From: Ignavibacteriaceae bacterium
Lineage (GTDB): Bacteria; Bacteroidota; Ignavibacteria; Ignavibacteriales; Ignavibacteriaceae
NCBI GenBank assembly: GCA_008933765.1
Contig: WBUK01000017.1
Coordinates: 1 to 64,000, forward strand
Direction of reading: 5' to 3'
Length of the DNA: 64,000 nucleotides
The notes below the pieces were generated by a model. It searched no databases. It was given only the letters and a program-made list of their open reading frames with translations, and had not been told where the DNA came from. The translations under genes and the position numbers were made by a program. Below, one piece after another: positions 35,630-44,080 of this stretch (its first letter is position 1; each line of letters opens with the position of its first letter).

Positions 35630-36776
35630 ACCTCATAAATATGTAAGATTAGGGATCTTTGTCTCGATCGGGATCCTTTTATTGATCGTTGGAATTTTTT
35701 ACATCGGAAGCAAACAGTCACTTTTTGCCTCTACTTACACTGTAAAAGCCTACTTCAAGAATATTGAAGGTTTAAGAGTGGGTGCACCCGTCAGGCTTGC
35801 CGGTATTAATGTAGGAGCCGTGTCGCAGATTTCTCTCGCTCCCGACACTTCCGGGCAGGTGTTGGTCATTATGAACCTGCAAACCGATGTGAAAAGATTT
35901 ATCAGAAAAAACACGCAGGCATTTGTGGAAACCGAGGGACTTGTGGGAAATAAGGTGGTTAATCTGCAAAAAGGGACTGCCGACGAACCCGAAGTTGCCG
36001 ACGGAGGCTTTATTATCGGGATGAACCCGTTGGGGTTGGGCTCAATTCTTAAAGAAATTACTGAAATTCTCGGTTCAACTAAATCGATGACCGCCGACCT
36101 TGCAGGAATTATGAAAAAAGTGAACTCCGGCGAGGGAACTATCGGAAAACTTATCTCCGACGACCGCCTCTATGAAAACGCAAATGTTATTCTGCTGACT
36201 GCTAACAGAGGGCTTGAAGAAACCGTTTCAAAATATGATACCCTCACCTCAATCGTTACCGAATTAGGGCGCAACATCAACTCGGTTGTAAGAAATGCCG
36301 ACGGCGTTCTCTTCACGATGGATACTCTAATGGCGCATGTCGATGGAATTGTGTTGGATGTTAAAAGCGGAAAAGGAATTGTCGGTAAACTCCTGAAAGA
36401 CGGCAGCGAGACGGATGTTACCGTCAACTCTATGCTGAACGAACTTCTGGAAATTACAAAAGAGGTGCGTCTGGGTGCAGGCCGTTTTGCCGAAAATATG
36501 GAAGCGCTGAAAAGAAACTGGCTTTTCTCAACCTACTTTGAAGAAAGAGGTTACTACGATAAATCAGGTTATGAGATTAAACTTGAAGATTACATAGAAC
36601 AGATTAACAATAAAATTAAAGACCTTGATGAACGCATCAAAACCCTGAAAGATTTGGAAAAAAAATCAACAAAGGGACCCGATAAAAATCCATCAAAAGA
36701 TGTTACTAAGAAACCCTCTAAGGATGTTGCAAAAAAAGCTGCTAACGACACCGGAAAAAAAGCTGCTAAGAAGTAA
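35622..36776 (+). CDS. MCE (MlaD-type) periplasmic lipid-binding protein
   Basis: 384 aa. One N-terminal membrane anchor (about 10-28) precedes the MCE/MlaD domain (about 38-118: YTVKAYFKNIEGLRVGAPVRLAGINVGAVSQI) and a long helical region (about 140-300). The tail is Lys-rich with short repeats (KNPSKDVTKKPSKDVAKKA), another repeat-prone C-terminus. Family members form hexameric rings that bind lipids in the periplasm. MlaA, MlaB and MlaC equivalents are not in this operon, so it is the minimal MlaEFD type. The bidirectional terminator at 36942-36975 follows. Confidence 0.94.
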   Translation: MGEPHKYVRLGIFVSIGILLLIVGIFYIGSKQSLFASTYTVKAYFKNIEGLRVGAPVRLAGINVGAVSQISLAPDTSGQVLVIMNLQTDVKRFIRKNTQAFVETEGLVGNKVVNLQKGTADEPEVADGGFIIGMNPLGLGSILKEITEILGSTKSMTADLAGIMKKVNSGEGTIGKLISDDRLYENANVILLTANRGLEETVSKYDTLTSIVTELGRNINSVVRNADGVLFTMDTLMAHVDGIVLDVKSGKGIVGKLLKDGSETDVTVNSMLNELLEITKEVRLGAGRFAENMEALKRNWLFSTYFEERGYYDKSGYEIKLEDYIEQINNKIKDLDERIKTLKDLEKKSTKGPDKNPSKDVTKKPSKDVAKKAANDTGKKAAKK

Positions 36777-36941
36777 TAAGGGGCAAAGGGTTAAATTAGC
36801 AAGCCGGTAAATTTAACATCCACCGGGGAGTGTGATGGCGTTATCGGTTAGTTCATTAGTTGGGTAAATTAAAAACCAACTGCTCAGCAAAACATCCCAA
36901 CCTCTTCGAAAAGAAAGCTCTTCGGTTAAAACACTTAAAAC

Positions 36942-36975
36942 AAAAATAAGGGGCGCAAAAGCGCCCCTTATTTTT
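36942..36975. terminator. bidirectional intrinsic terminator
   Basis: A perfect 15-bp stem, AAAAATAAGGGGCGC (36942-36956) against GCGCCCCTTATTTTT (36961-36975), with an AAAA loop. A and T runs flank the GC core on both strands, so it can end both the convergent Mla operon (plus) and the cobalamin locus (minus). The remaining gap holds nothing I recognise. Confidence 0.95.
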
Positions 36976-37024
36976 AATCTTGTGCCCTGCTTAGTGCAGG
37001 GAGATAACAGATGAAGCTTTATCT

Positions 37025-37582
37025 TTAAATCTTACTAAGAGCGGGCACTTTCACTCTTGCGAACTCAAAGGCACCGAACATCACGGCGGTGTAGAGCAAA
37101 TCACCAAGAACGCTGTACTGATAAAATGGTATTGCAGCAACATAGCATTGGGTCAGACCGTTAAAATCGGGTGTGTACATTCCGGTTGAAGCCCAAACCG
37201 CAAAGTTCGATAAAACAAAGAAAACAACGCTCGAAACAACCGCCGCACCGACAGTTTTAAGCACACTGTTGTTCTCTCTAAGCAACATTCCGATGCCCAC
37301 AACTATAGCGAAGGCGATATAAACACCCCACATCGTACTGTGAAAACCAATTACCAAATCGGAAAGAAACATCGCTATCATCGGAATGGCAAATGCTAAT
37401 TTCTTATTCGTCAGATACGCACCACCAAACAGAGCCATAGCGGCAATCGGTGTAAAATTCGGTACATGGGGCACTATTCGCATTATTGCGGCAAGCAGAA
37501 TCATCCCAACAATCAGAAAAAGTCTGTTTTTATTCACATCTTTCATTTTTTTTCTCCAGTTCTTAGCAAAACCTTTTATCAT
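37025..37582 (-). CDS. DUF6580-type membrane protein, candidate cobalamin transporter S-component
   Basis: 185 aa as the longest frame; the likely start is Met13 (base 37546), because GGAG lies 8 nt before it, giving 173 aa. It has five to six membrane helices. The opening MRIVPHVPNFTPIAAMALFGGAYL is the conserved DUF6580 motif, and the size and helix layout resemble ECF-transporter substrate-binding subunits. It lies downstream of a riboswitch-controlled BtuB-like receptor and BtuG-like lipoprotein on the same strand, so I infer vitamin B12 (or a precursor) as the substrate across the inner membrane. No BtuCD or ECF energising genes are seen. A 237-bp gap separates it from the preceding gene. 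Confidence 0.75.
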   Translation of the reverse strand: MIKGFAKNWRKKMKDVNKNRLFLIVGMILLAAIMRIVPHVPNFTPIAAMALFGGAYLTNKKLAFAIPMIAMFLSDLVIGFHSTMWGVYIAFAIVVGIGMLLRENNSVLKTVGAAVVSSVVFFVLSNFAVWASTGMYTPDFNGLTQCYVAAIPFYQYSVLGDLLYTAVMFGAFEFARVKVPALSKI

Positions 37583-37748
37583 TAGAAGTGCAATTTAAGT
37601 TATTTCCGTCAAAAAATAAAGTCTTTTTGTTAAAATCTACCGGTTAAAATTTGCCGGTTGAAAATTATTTTCTCATATAGTTGAATTGTCGCCGGTCCGA
37701 AACTTAATACCGGTTCCGTACTTAACACTACTGCTCCGTTTACTACTG

Positions 37749-37836
37749 CCCCGCTTAATAATTAACAATCGTTATGCTTCTCTTAAACCAATACATTGGT
37801 TTCTGTTTGGTTCCCCCGCTTAATAATTAACAATCG
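37749..37836. repeat. duplicated 3' end of the beta-propeller lipoprotein gene
   Basis: CCCCGCTTAATAATTAACAA plus TCG occurs at 37814-37836, spanning the gene's stop, and exactly again at 37749-37771, 65 bp downstream of it. The extra copy still encodes ...ITIVNY and a stop on the minus strand. Confidence 0.92.
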
Positions 37837-38887
37837 CAACGCTTCCCGGGTTCAATCCGGTGTTAAAACGGCGAATTTCTCTGCCGTCAAGGTCGTACAC
37901 CACCATTTCCCCATTTTGAACGAAATCTTTCGGGTTACCGATATACAACAGCTTTGAAACGGGGTCAAACACCAACGAAAGCGGATACCCGTAAATTGTG
38001 TTAATGCTCATCCCATCAACCACCAATTCAGCAACGGGCGCCCGCTGGTTTAGGTCAACTTTTATCAAACCGAGATTGTTCAGCAAATACATAACATTAT
38101 CTGCCGTAACGATGGCGTCTTCCGGGTTTTGGGTTACGATAATCGAATCCTGCACCTGCATCGTAACCGGGTCAATCCTGTAAAGCGCACCGCCAATATC
38201 AGATGAGTCATATCTCCCCTTGCAGACGGTGTAAACAAAATTGTTTCTGTCTTTAACCAAATTGATCGGGTTAGTACCTACAGTAATAGTTTTAACAACC
38301 GCATCCGTCGCTAAATCTATAACAGAAACGGTGTTACCGCCGCCAAGCCCGCAATTTGCCACGAAAAGTTTTCCCCCGTGCTCAATAATCCCTTCGGGAA
38401 ACGAACCAACAGGAATCTCTTTTTCAATACTCAAAGTGTTGGCATTCACCTTATAAACCTTGCCCGAGTAACCTGACACATAAACCGTAACGGAATCTTT
38501 CGCCCAAATTCTGCGGGGGCTTGAGTTTTCACCGAGATCAACCGTTCCCTTTGACTTAAAGTTGTTGGTATTAAATATTTCTAATTTGTTGGAAACATTA
38601 ACGGCAACAAAGGCAGTCCTGCCGGAAATCACGATATCATTTCCTGTGTCGCCCAATTTTCTTGCGTTAGCCGCCTCAAACACATTCTGTGTAACCTGTT
38701 GAGTGGTCAGGTCATAAAAAGTAATGGTTGAGTTATTCTGGCTGAACAACCCTTCATTTAAAATATAAAGCCCTTTGTTCGCCTGCTCGATTGGAAGATC
38801 GGGTGCAATGGGATTCTCTTTACAGCCGGTAACTGTTAATAGTGTCAGAAGTGTAAAAAATGCAAATAAAATGCTGTTTCGTTTCAT
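37820..38887 (-). CDS. YncE-like seven-bladed beta-propeller lipoprotein, BtuG-like
   Basis: 355 aa. A lipobox LTVTGC (Cys22) marks it as a lipoprotein. The rest is a chain of about seven propeller blades with repeated patterns such as GNDIVISGRTAFVAV, KLFVANCGLGGGNTVSVIDLAT and VVKTITVGTNP. It is directly downstream (8 bp) of the BtuB-like receptor under the cobalamin riboswitch. In Bacteroides the surface propeller lipoprotein BtuG binds B12 and hands it to BtuB; position and fold suggest the same role here, though I cannot check binding residues. Its 3' end is duplicated 65 bp downstream. Confidence 0.85.
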   Translation of the reverse strand: MKRNSILFAFFTLLTLLTVTGCKENPIAPDLPIEQANKGLYILNEGLFSQNNSTITFYDLTTQQVTQNVFEAANARKLGDTGNDIVISGRTAFVAVNVSNKLEIFNTNNFKSKGTVDLGENSSPRRIWAKDSVTVYVSGYSGKVYKVNANTLSIEKEIPVGSFPEGIIEHGGKLFVANCGLGGGNTVSVIDLATDAVVKTITVGTNPINLVKDRNNFVYTVCKGRYDSSDIGGALYRIDPVTMQVQDSIIVTQNPEDAIVTADNVMYLLNNLGLIKVDLNQRAPVAELVVDGMSINTIYGYPLSLVFDPVSKLLYIGNPKDFVQNGEMVVYDLDGREIRRFNTGLNPGSVAIVNY

Positions 38888-38895
38888 CGTTTCTC

Positions 38896-41241
38896 TTATA
38901 TTTTAGTGGTTATTGAAAAGACAATCGACCGAAGTGGCATCGGATACGACTGGATTATTTTGTAATTCTCGTTGAAAATGTTGAAAAAAGAGAGTGAAAG
39001 AAGCTCGGTAACCGCCCCGATCTTAAAATTCCCCGCCAAGTGGAGGTCAAATACATTGTTCGGAGCTATTCTGTACTTTGGGTCATTGTCAGAAGTGTAG
39101 AAAGATTCACCCGTGAAGCGGTGATCAATCCGGATGCTCAAGCGCTCGCTTTCCCACGAGAGGGAAGAAACCACCCTTTGTTTTGGAGAGTAAATCAGCT
39201 GTTTTTCATGGCTGCCATCCGCTGTGCCAAAGGGTGAAATGTTCACTGCTTCAGAGTAGAAATATGCTGCCTCAGCTTTCAACCCCGGAACAGGCAGCGC
39301 CACTTCAACAGATGCTTCAAAACCAACCGAGCGGGTTTTTGCAACATTTCGCGGAACCTGCAACCCTATTATCGAGGGCACCCATATAATTTTTTCTTCC
39401 GTGTTCAACCGGTAATAAGTAAAATTAACAGCCTCAACAAAGATGACCGGCTTCTGAATGACAAACCCAACCTCAAAACCTGAGGAGACTTCTGGTTTAA
39501 GATTACCTACTGTGAAAAGAGAGGAATAGTAATACTCGTTGTAAGAGGGCACACGGGCACCGCGGAAGTAATTTCCTTTCAGTGAAAGGTTTTTGTAAAA
39601 ATTGGGGGTTGTCGCTACACCGGCGCTCCACGAAATTAAATTTTCTTCCCTTGAACCAATCCCTTTTTGGCTGAAAATATCGTAGTTCAGCCCGGCGTTA
39701 AGTGTGAGAGATGAAAACCCAATTCGAACCGCCTCAAATTCCTTTTCACCTTTCAGAATAAAACGGTGAACTGTTCTCTCAACCGAAGTTTCGCGCCTTT
39801 GGTTTGAAAGCACCGTTTTTATGTCGTTAAGCGAGCCAAGCTCCAAACCGTAACCACCGGTTAGTTTTACTCCGTACAAAGAGTGATCAGCGGAAAAATT
39901 CAGTGAAATGCTGTTCAAACCGGAGCGATCGTTTCCGTTTCCTTTATACCACGCAAGGTTGGGGTCATCAAGATCGATCTGCTGATAATTGTAGGCAGCG
40001 GATATTTCCAAACCGGTATTATCCGCCGGGCTTCCCTTCAGCCTGAGTATCGATAAACTTCCCTCCGTACGGTTCACAGCTTGTGAGGAAGAAGTGTTGT
40101 TGCTTACCACGAACCCCGGAATTCCCGAGTTGAAAAGGGAATAATTCGTATAAAAATCCAACGAAAACGCCGCCCATGCCTGCCCGGCAGTAAGTGAGAG
40201 AAAGCTGCGGTTAAAGTGTGAATTACTTCTTTGTAAAACCTGCCCGTTAAACTCATAATCAAATTTGTTAGAAGACCAACTTCTTTCACCACTGACACTT
40301 AACGAAAAACCACCCTCCCGAAGCCTGCCTGAACCGGCAAAAGAAATCAGCCCGGCGTTATCGGTTTTAAGAGTTAAATAAGCACCGTTTTCTTTAACAG
40401 GTCGTGTGCCCAACGAAAGCACTCCACCCGCCGAAATGCTCCCCTCTTTTGAAATGGCAGAAGAAAATCCCGCGTAAGAAAGATCAACAATATTCACACC
40501 GGAGAGGTCAAATCCACCGGTTCTTATATCGTTCACCCTAATCCCGTTGAAGAGCACCAGACTGTTTTCAGCGCTAAGCCCTCTGAATGAAATTTGTTTA
40601 AGAGCCCCTGCACCACCGTATTCTTTTAAATTCAGCGAAAAATGTTCTTTAATTAGTTCAGGTAAGCCGAGGTTACCGCCCCATGGCATCTCCGAAAGTT
40701 CAATCTCTTTATTGTAAACCGAGGTTGAAATTGGCTTTTCGCCGGAAACTAATATTTCATCCAATTCCTCAGAAAGAGGGGCGAGAAATATTACGACAGT
40801 ATCACCGGCGAAGATGTTTTTATCTTCTTGTTTTTTGTTTCCCGTGCTTTCATTGGATTGGCTTTTCCCTGATTCATTCTCTTCTGATTCTCTGATATCA
40901 CCCTTGTTCTCGTCAGGCAGATTTTTTGAATTGTTGCTGAGTAAAACCATTTTAGTCCGGTAACCCGGTGCGGAAACAACAAGCGGTTTCCCGGTATCAA
41001 AAGCGGAAATATCCGCTACGCCGCCACTTCCCGCTGTGCGATGAGTAACGCCGTCGGATACCACTGCCGCCGGGATTGGCTTTGCCGTGGTTGAATCGAT
41101 AATTTTCATTCGGCTTTGTGCATACAACGACGCAAAACCGAGCATAAATAGTAGTAAATGTTTCAAGGTTGTCAGGGGTGGAACAAGGGAGGAAGAGGTG
41201 TAAATATGCAGGAGCATCGCCGTGTCTATTGGTTTGAACAC
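38896..41241 (-). CDS. btuB: TonB-dependent cobalamin receptor (BtuB-like)
   Basis: Up to 781 aa. The longest frame starts at GTG 41241; ATG at 41217 and TTG at 41166 are alternatives, and the last gives a clean signal peptide (KHLLLFMLGFASLYAQ). A carboxypeptidase-regulatory-like domain (about 43-155) contains a Asn/Glu/Ser-rich insertion (about 105-148). A TonB-box-like ELDEILVSGEK segment is followed by a plug (FRGLSAENSLVLFNGIRVND) and a barrel ending SIVFSITTKI. The cobalamin riboswitch at 41286-41449 immediately upstream identifies B12 or a corrinoid as the substrate. The BtuG-like gene follows by 8 bp. Confidence 0.9.
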   Translation of the reverse strand: MFKPIDTAMLLHIYTSSSLVPPLTTLKHLLLFMLGFASLYAQSRMKIIDSTTAKPIPAAVVSDGVTHRTAGSGGVADISAFDTGKPLVVSAPGYRTKMVLLSNNSKNLPDENKGDIRESEENESGKSQSNESTGNKKQEDKNIFAGDTVVIFLAPLSEELDEILVSGEKPISTSVYNKEIELSEMPWGGNLGLPELIKEHFSLNLKEYGGAGALKQISFRGLSAENSLVLFNGIRVNDIRTGGFDLSGVNIVDLSYAGFSSAISKEGSISAGGVLSLGTRPVKENGAYLTLKTDNAGLISFAGSGRLREGGFSLSVSGERSWSSNKFDYEFNGQVLQRSNSHFNRSFLSLTAGQAWAAFSLDFYTNYSLFNSGIPGFVVSNNTSSSQAVNRTEGSLSILRLKGSPADNTGLEISAAYNYQQIDLDDPNLAWYKGNGNDRSGLNSISLNFSADHSLYGVKLTGGYGLELGSLNDIKTVLSNQRRETSVERTVHRFILKGEKEFEAVRIGFSSLTLNAGLNYDIFSQKGIGSREENLISWSAGVATTPNFYKNLSLKGNYFRGARVPSYNEYYYSSLFTVGNLKPEVSSGFEVGFVIQKPVIFVEAVNFTYYRLNTEEKIIWVPSIIGLQVPRNVAKTRSVGFEASVEVALPVPGLKAEAAYFYSEAVNISPFGTADGSHEKQLIYSPKQRVVSSLSWESERLSIRIDHRFTGESFYTSDNDPKYRIAPNNVFDLHLAGNFKIGAVTELLSLSFFNIFNENYKIIQSYPMPLRSIVFSITTKI

Positions 41242-41244
41242 GGC
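41219..41244 (-). promoter_or_regulatory. hairpin between cobalamin riboswitch and btuB start, possible expression platform
   Basis: GCCGTGT and ACACGGC (41219-41225 with 41238-41244) form a 7-bp stem with a 12-nt loop on the btuB leader, directly before the ATG at 41217. It has no T-run, so translational rather than transcriptional control is the likelier reading. The role is inferred. Confidence 0.4.
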
Positions 41245-41285
41245 TGTTGGATAACTACCTTTTACGCGAAGGTTTATTCCTGAAT

Positions 41286-41449
41286 ATTTACGGCAGGTCT
41301 CCTGGCTTGAGGTATTTTGCCATGCCTTCCCAAGTTTTTAGTGGCTTTTATGGCAATCTGAGTTTACTGTTTCCTCTTACAGTTGCGCGACAGCGCCGGA
41401 TTCTCACCGGCTTCCCTATTCTTTCTGCTCCTTGCAGAACACCGTAAAT
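41286..41449 (-). ncRNA. cobalamin (AdoCbl) riboswitch
   Basis: Read on the minus strand, the element has the invariant core GCCGGTGAGAATCCGGCGC, the CGCGCAACTGTAA segment, GCCACT, and the B12 box AGCCAGGAGACCTGCCGT. The P1 helix is formed by CCGTAAAT (41442-41449) and ATTTACGG (41286-41293). It lies in the leader of the BtuB-like receptor and should repress it when adenosylcobalamin is plentiful. Confidence 0.97.
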
Positions 41450-41466
41450 GTTTTAGAGAACTGTCG

Positions 41467-41498
41467 CAAATCTAATGCTTTTTTCTTTTTCCTGCAAA
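41467..41498 (-). promoter_or_regulatory. Bacteroidota-type promoter of the B12 locus
   Basis: On the minus strand TTTG (plus 41495-41498) and TAGATTTG (plus 41467-41474) are spaced 20 nt apart, matching TTTG...TAnnTTTG. A start a few bases on would place the riboswitch at the very 5' end of the transcript. Confidence 0.55.
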
Positions 41499-41701
41499 TG
41501 GTGAATTTATCGTGTGCAATTTTTGGGGGTAGTTTCTCTAAGATGAAAAAACTTAAAAGGGAGGTAAGTTTTTTGTTTTCATCAGGTTATGAAGTTTTGG
41601 TGTGCGCAGTTTTGGGTTTATTTTTAGGAAAAATTTTTTTAACCAAAATTCAATTAACAATGCCCTTTCAGTCAACAAAGCCGGTTTTAACGGAAAACTT
41701 T

Positions 41702-43612
41702 CTACCCGAGATTTTTTTTCAACTCCCCCATAATTCTTTCAATATCTCTTTTTTCTTCAATTATCGAGTTTAATTCTCCGGCTAACTCCACTGCTCGTTC
41801 ATGCCCCGGGTTCATTGCGATTTCTTTCTGAACATCTTTCAAAGCCGCTTCCAAACGCAACAAACGGAATTTTTTAACCGAATCGATCGTGTGGGTTGAA
41901 ATAGATCTCTTCAAATCAACCGGCAGAAGATCATCCAAAGGCTCACTTATTTTATATTTTTCGACAACTAACTCGTTGATATACGCCACTTCCTCAGGCG
42001 AAAAAGAAGAAGAAATGCTCATAACCGTTGGGATAATCCCTGATTCTATCTCCTCATAGACTTTTTCGGCGATAACATAGTGAAGCGGAACCGTATATTC
42101 CTCGGGCCTAATAAACTGAAAAATAAACCTTACCACATCCTCATTTCCTTCGAACATCAGCTTAATCAGTTCAATCTCATTAAGTTCCGTAGCTGATTTG
42201 CGCGCCGCTCGGGGCACCTGCACACCCCTTTGAACCACCTTTGTGGTGCTCCAAGGGTCAGGCATGGCACCTGAGATTGCCGGTGAGCTGCCGCCAACTG
42301 CCGGGCGATATTCAATCTCTTCCCTTTTTACCTTTTCAGCTTCTTCTTCCAGCAAATGCTCACGGATTTTGAATTTTTCGGCAATACTTTTTAGCAGCAT
42401 GCTTTTCCGGATTTCATCGGGGATCAAAGCAACCGGGCGCACCATTTCCTTAATTGCCGCTGTTGTTTTTTCGGGGTCCCCAAAAATACCCGTATTTTTG
42501 AAGGAAAGATACTGGTAATCAATAAACTCAAGTGCATTTGCAACCCGGTCACGAAACTGCTTACCGCCAAACTTGCGCACAAAAGAGTCGGGGTCTTCTC
42601 CTTCGGGCAGCGACATAATTTTGAGATTAAGGTTTTGTTTCATAACCACTTCAATGCTTCTCATTGCGGCTTTGTAGCCCGCAGCGTCGGCATCAAACAA
42701 GAGATAGAAATTTTTTGTGAAGCTCGAAAGCAGTTTCACCTGTTCATCAGTCAGCGCAGTTCCCGAAACCGCAACTATGTTTTTAACACCATTTTGGAAG
42801 AGTGAAATAACATCCAAATAGCCTTCAACTATTATAACATGGTCAAGTTTTCTTATTTCATCCTTAGAATGCGAAAGCCCGTATAAAACCTTTGATTTGT
42901 TGTAAATGGGGCTTTCCGGCGAGTTGATATATTTCCCCACATCGGTTCTTTTTTCGATTATTCGCCCGCCGGCACCGATTTCCCTGCCGTGATGTGAAAA
43001 AATCGGGAAGATCACCCTGCCGGCAAACCGTTCGTAAACACGCCCCTCGGATTCCCCTAAGAAACCGAGTTCAATCGCCAAACGAAGATCGAACCCCCGT
43101 TGTTTGTAAAACTCAACCAATTTTCCCTTTACCCCCGGGGCATAACCGAGCCGGAAATTTTTGATTGAAGTTTCGTTTAGCTCCCTGTTCTTCAGATATT
43201 CTAAGATGTGCTTGTTATCGGGGTTTGCTGTCAGCTGCTCGGCGAAAAAGCCGATTGTTGCTTTTGTTAAATCGTAAAGAACCTCGAACCTTTTTTGCAG
43301 TTCGTTATCTTTTGGATTCGGCGAGGGGAGATCGATTCCATACTCATTTGCGAGAACCCTTACAGCCTCAAGAAAGGGAATGTTGTTGTATTCCATCAGA
43401 AACTTAATTGCATTTCCCCCTTTATGGCACCCAAAACAGTGAAAAATCTGCTTTTTGGGCGTAACGGTGAACGAGGGGGTCTTCTCCTGATGAAACGGGC
43501 ACAGCCCTTTGTAGGTGCCGCCTGATCTTTTAAGCGGAACATATTTAGAGACGACATCTACGATGTCGGCAGCGAGTAAAACTTCCTGTATTTTTTCTTC
43601 CGGTATCTGCAT
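41702..43612 (-). CDS. dnaG: DNA primase
   Basis: 636 aa. It makes RNA primers for replication. The CHC2 zinc finger (Cys38, His41, Cys59, Cys62) lies in LCPFHQEKTPSF...FHCFGCHKGG. The catalytic core has RVIFPIF, the Toprim motif VIIVEGYLDVISL and LLFDADAAGYKAA. The C-terminal helicase-binding region (about 480-636) is helical and divergent, as usual. It stands alone on the minus strand, with CGGAAAA before the ATG. Confidence 0.97.
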   Translation of the reverse strand: MQIPEEKIQEVLLAADIVDVVSKYVPLKRSGGTYKGLCPFHQEKTPSFTVTPKKQIFHCFGCHKGGNAIKFLMEYNNIPFLEAVRVLANEYGIDLPSPNPKDNELQKRFEVLYDLTKATIGFFAEQLTANPDNKHILEYLKNRELNETSIKNFRLGYAPGVKGKLVEFYKQRGFDLRLAIELGFLGESEGRVYERFAGRVIFPIFSHHGREIGAGGRIIEKRTDVGKYINSPESPIYNKSKVLYGLSHSKDEIRKLDHVIIVEGYLDVISLFQNGVKNIVAVSGTALTDEQVKLLSSFTKNFYLLFDADAAGYKAAMRSIEVVMKQNLNLKIMSLPEGEDPDSFVRKFGGKQFRDRVANALEFIDYQYLSFKNTGIFGDPEKTTAAIKEMVRPVALIPDEIRKSMLLKSIAEKFKIREHLLEEEAEKVKREEIEYRPAVGGSSPAISGAMPDPWSTTKVVQRGVQVPRAARKSATELNEIELIKLMFEGNEDVVRFIFQFIRPEEYTVPLHYVIAEKVYEEIESGIIPTVMSISSSFSPEEVAYINELVVEKYKISEPLDDLLPVDLKRSISTHTIDSVKKFRLLRLEAALKDVQKEIAMNPGHERAVELAGELNSIIEEKRDIERIMGELKKNLG

Positions 43613-43812
43613 TTTTTCCGGTTGTCAAAGGCTATTTTTTAAAAAAGTTTTATTTGTTTTGTTCTTTTCAAACATAAAGATTAAATTAAGTGTGCAAATA
43701 TTAAGTTAAAGGTATAAATAATATCTTTCCCTTACAAATATTTAGCTGAAATGAACAAATTTTTTCTCAGTCAGTCAAAAATTGATAAGAGAAGCTAAAA
43801 ATTCGAGCGGGC

Positions 43813-43951
43813 TACACTTCCAAACCGGCGGAAAGGGGCTGATTGCTACCTGAAAGGTTTTTAACTTATGGTATCGATACACTTCCAAACCGGCGGAGAC
43901 AAGTTATATAATACCAAAAAAGATCGCTGACTTAAGGTATCCCAACACTTC
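43813..43951. repeat. three-step 65-66-bp repeat ladder between dnaG and ispG
   Basis: TACACTTCCAAACCGGCGGA occurs at 43813-43832 and 43878-43897 (offset 65). CTTATGGTATCGATACACTT at 43865 matches CTTAAGGTATCCCAACACTT at 43931 (offset 66). The gap 43613-44080 is divergent and A/T-rich; I see no gene or clear promoter in it. Confidence 0.85.
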
Positions 43952-44080
43952 TGAAAATGGATTGCCAGGCTACGGAATCGAACTTTGCACCGTTAAATTT
44001 CGTTTTTACACAAAGATAGCGATTCAACGAATATATTTAGTTTCACTTTTTTCAATTTTTCGCTTTTAAATTTACAACAA

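Noticed and set aside
43813-43951. Repeat-spacer-repeat pattern suggesting a minimal CRISPR array
   Set aside because: Only two or three diverged units, no cas gene in the window, and the repeats differ from those at the other ladder sites.
43958-44000. Possible tRNA-like segment (GCTACGGAATCGAACTTTGC)
   Set aside because: No acceptor stem or anticodon arm can be folded around it on either strand.
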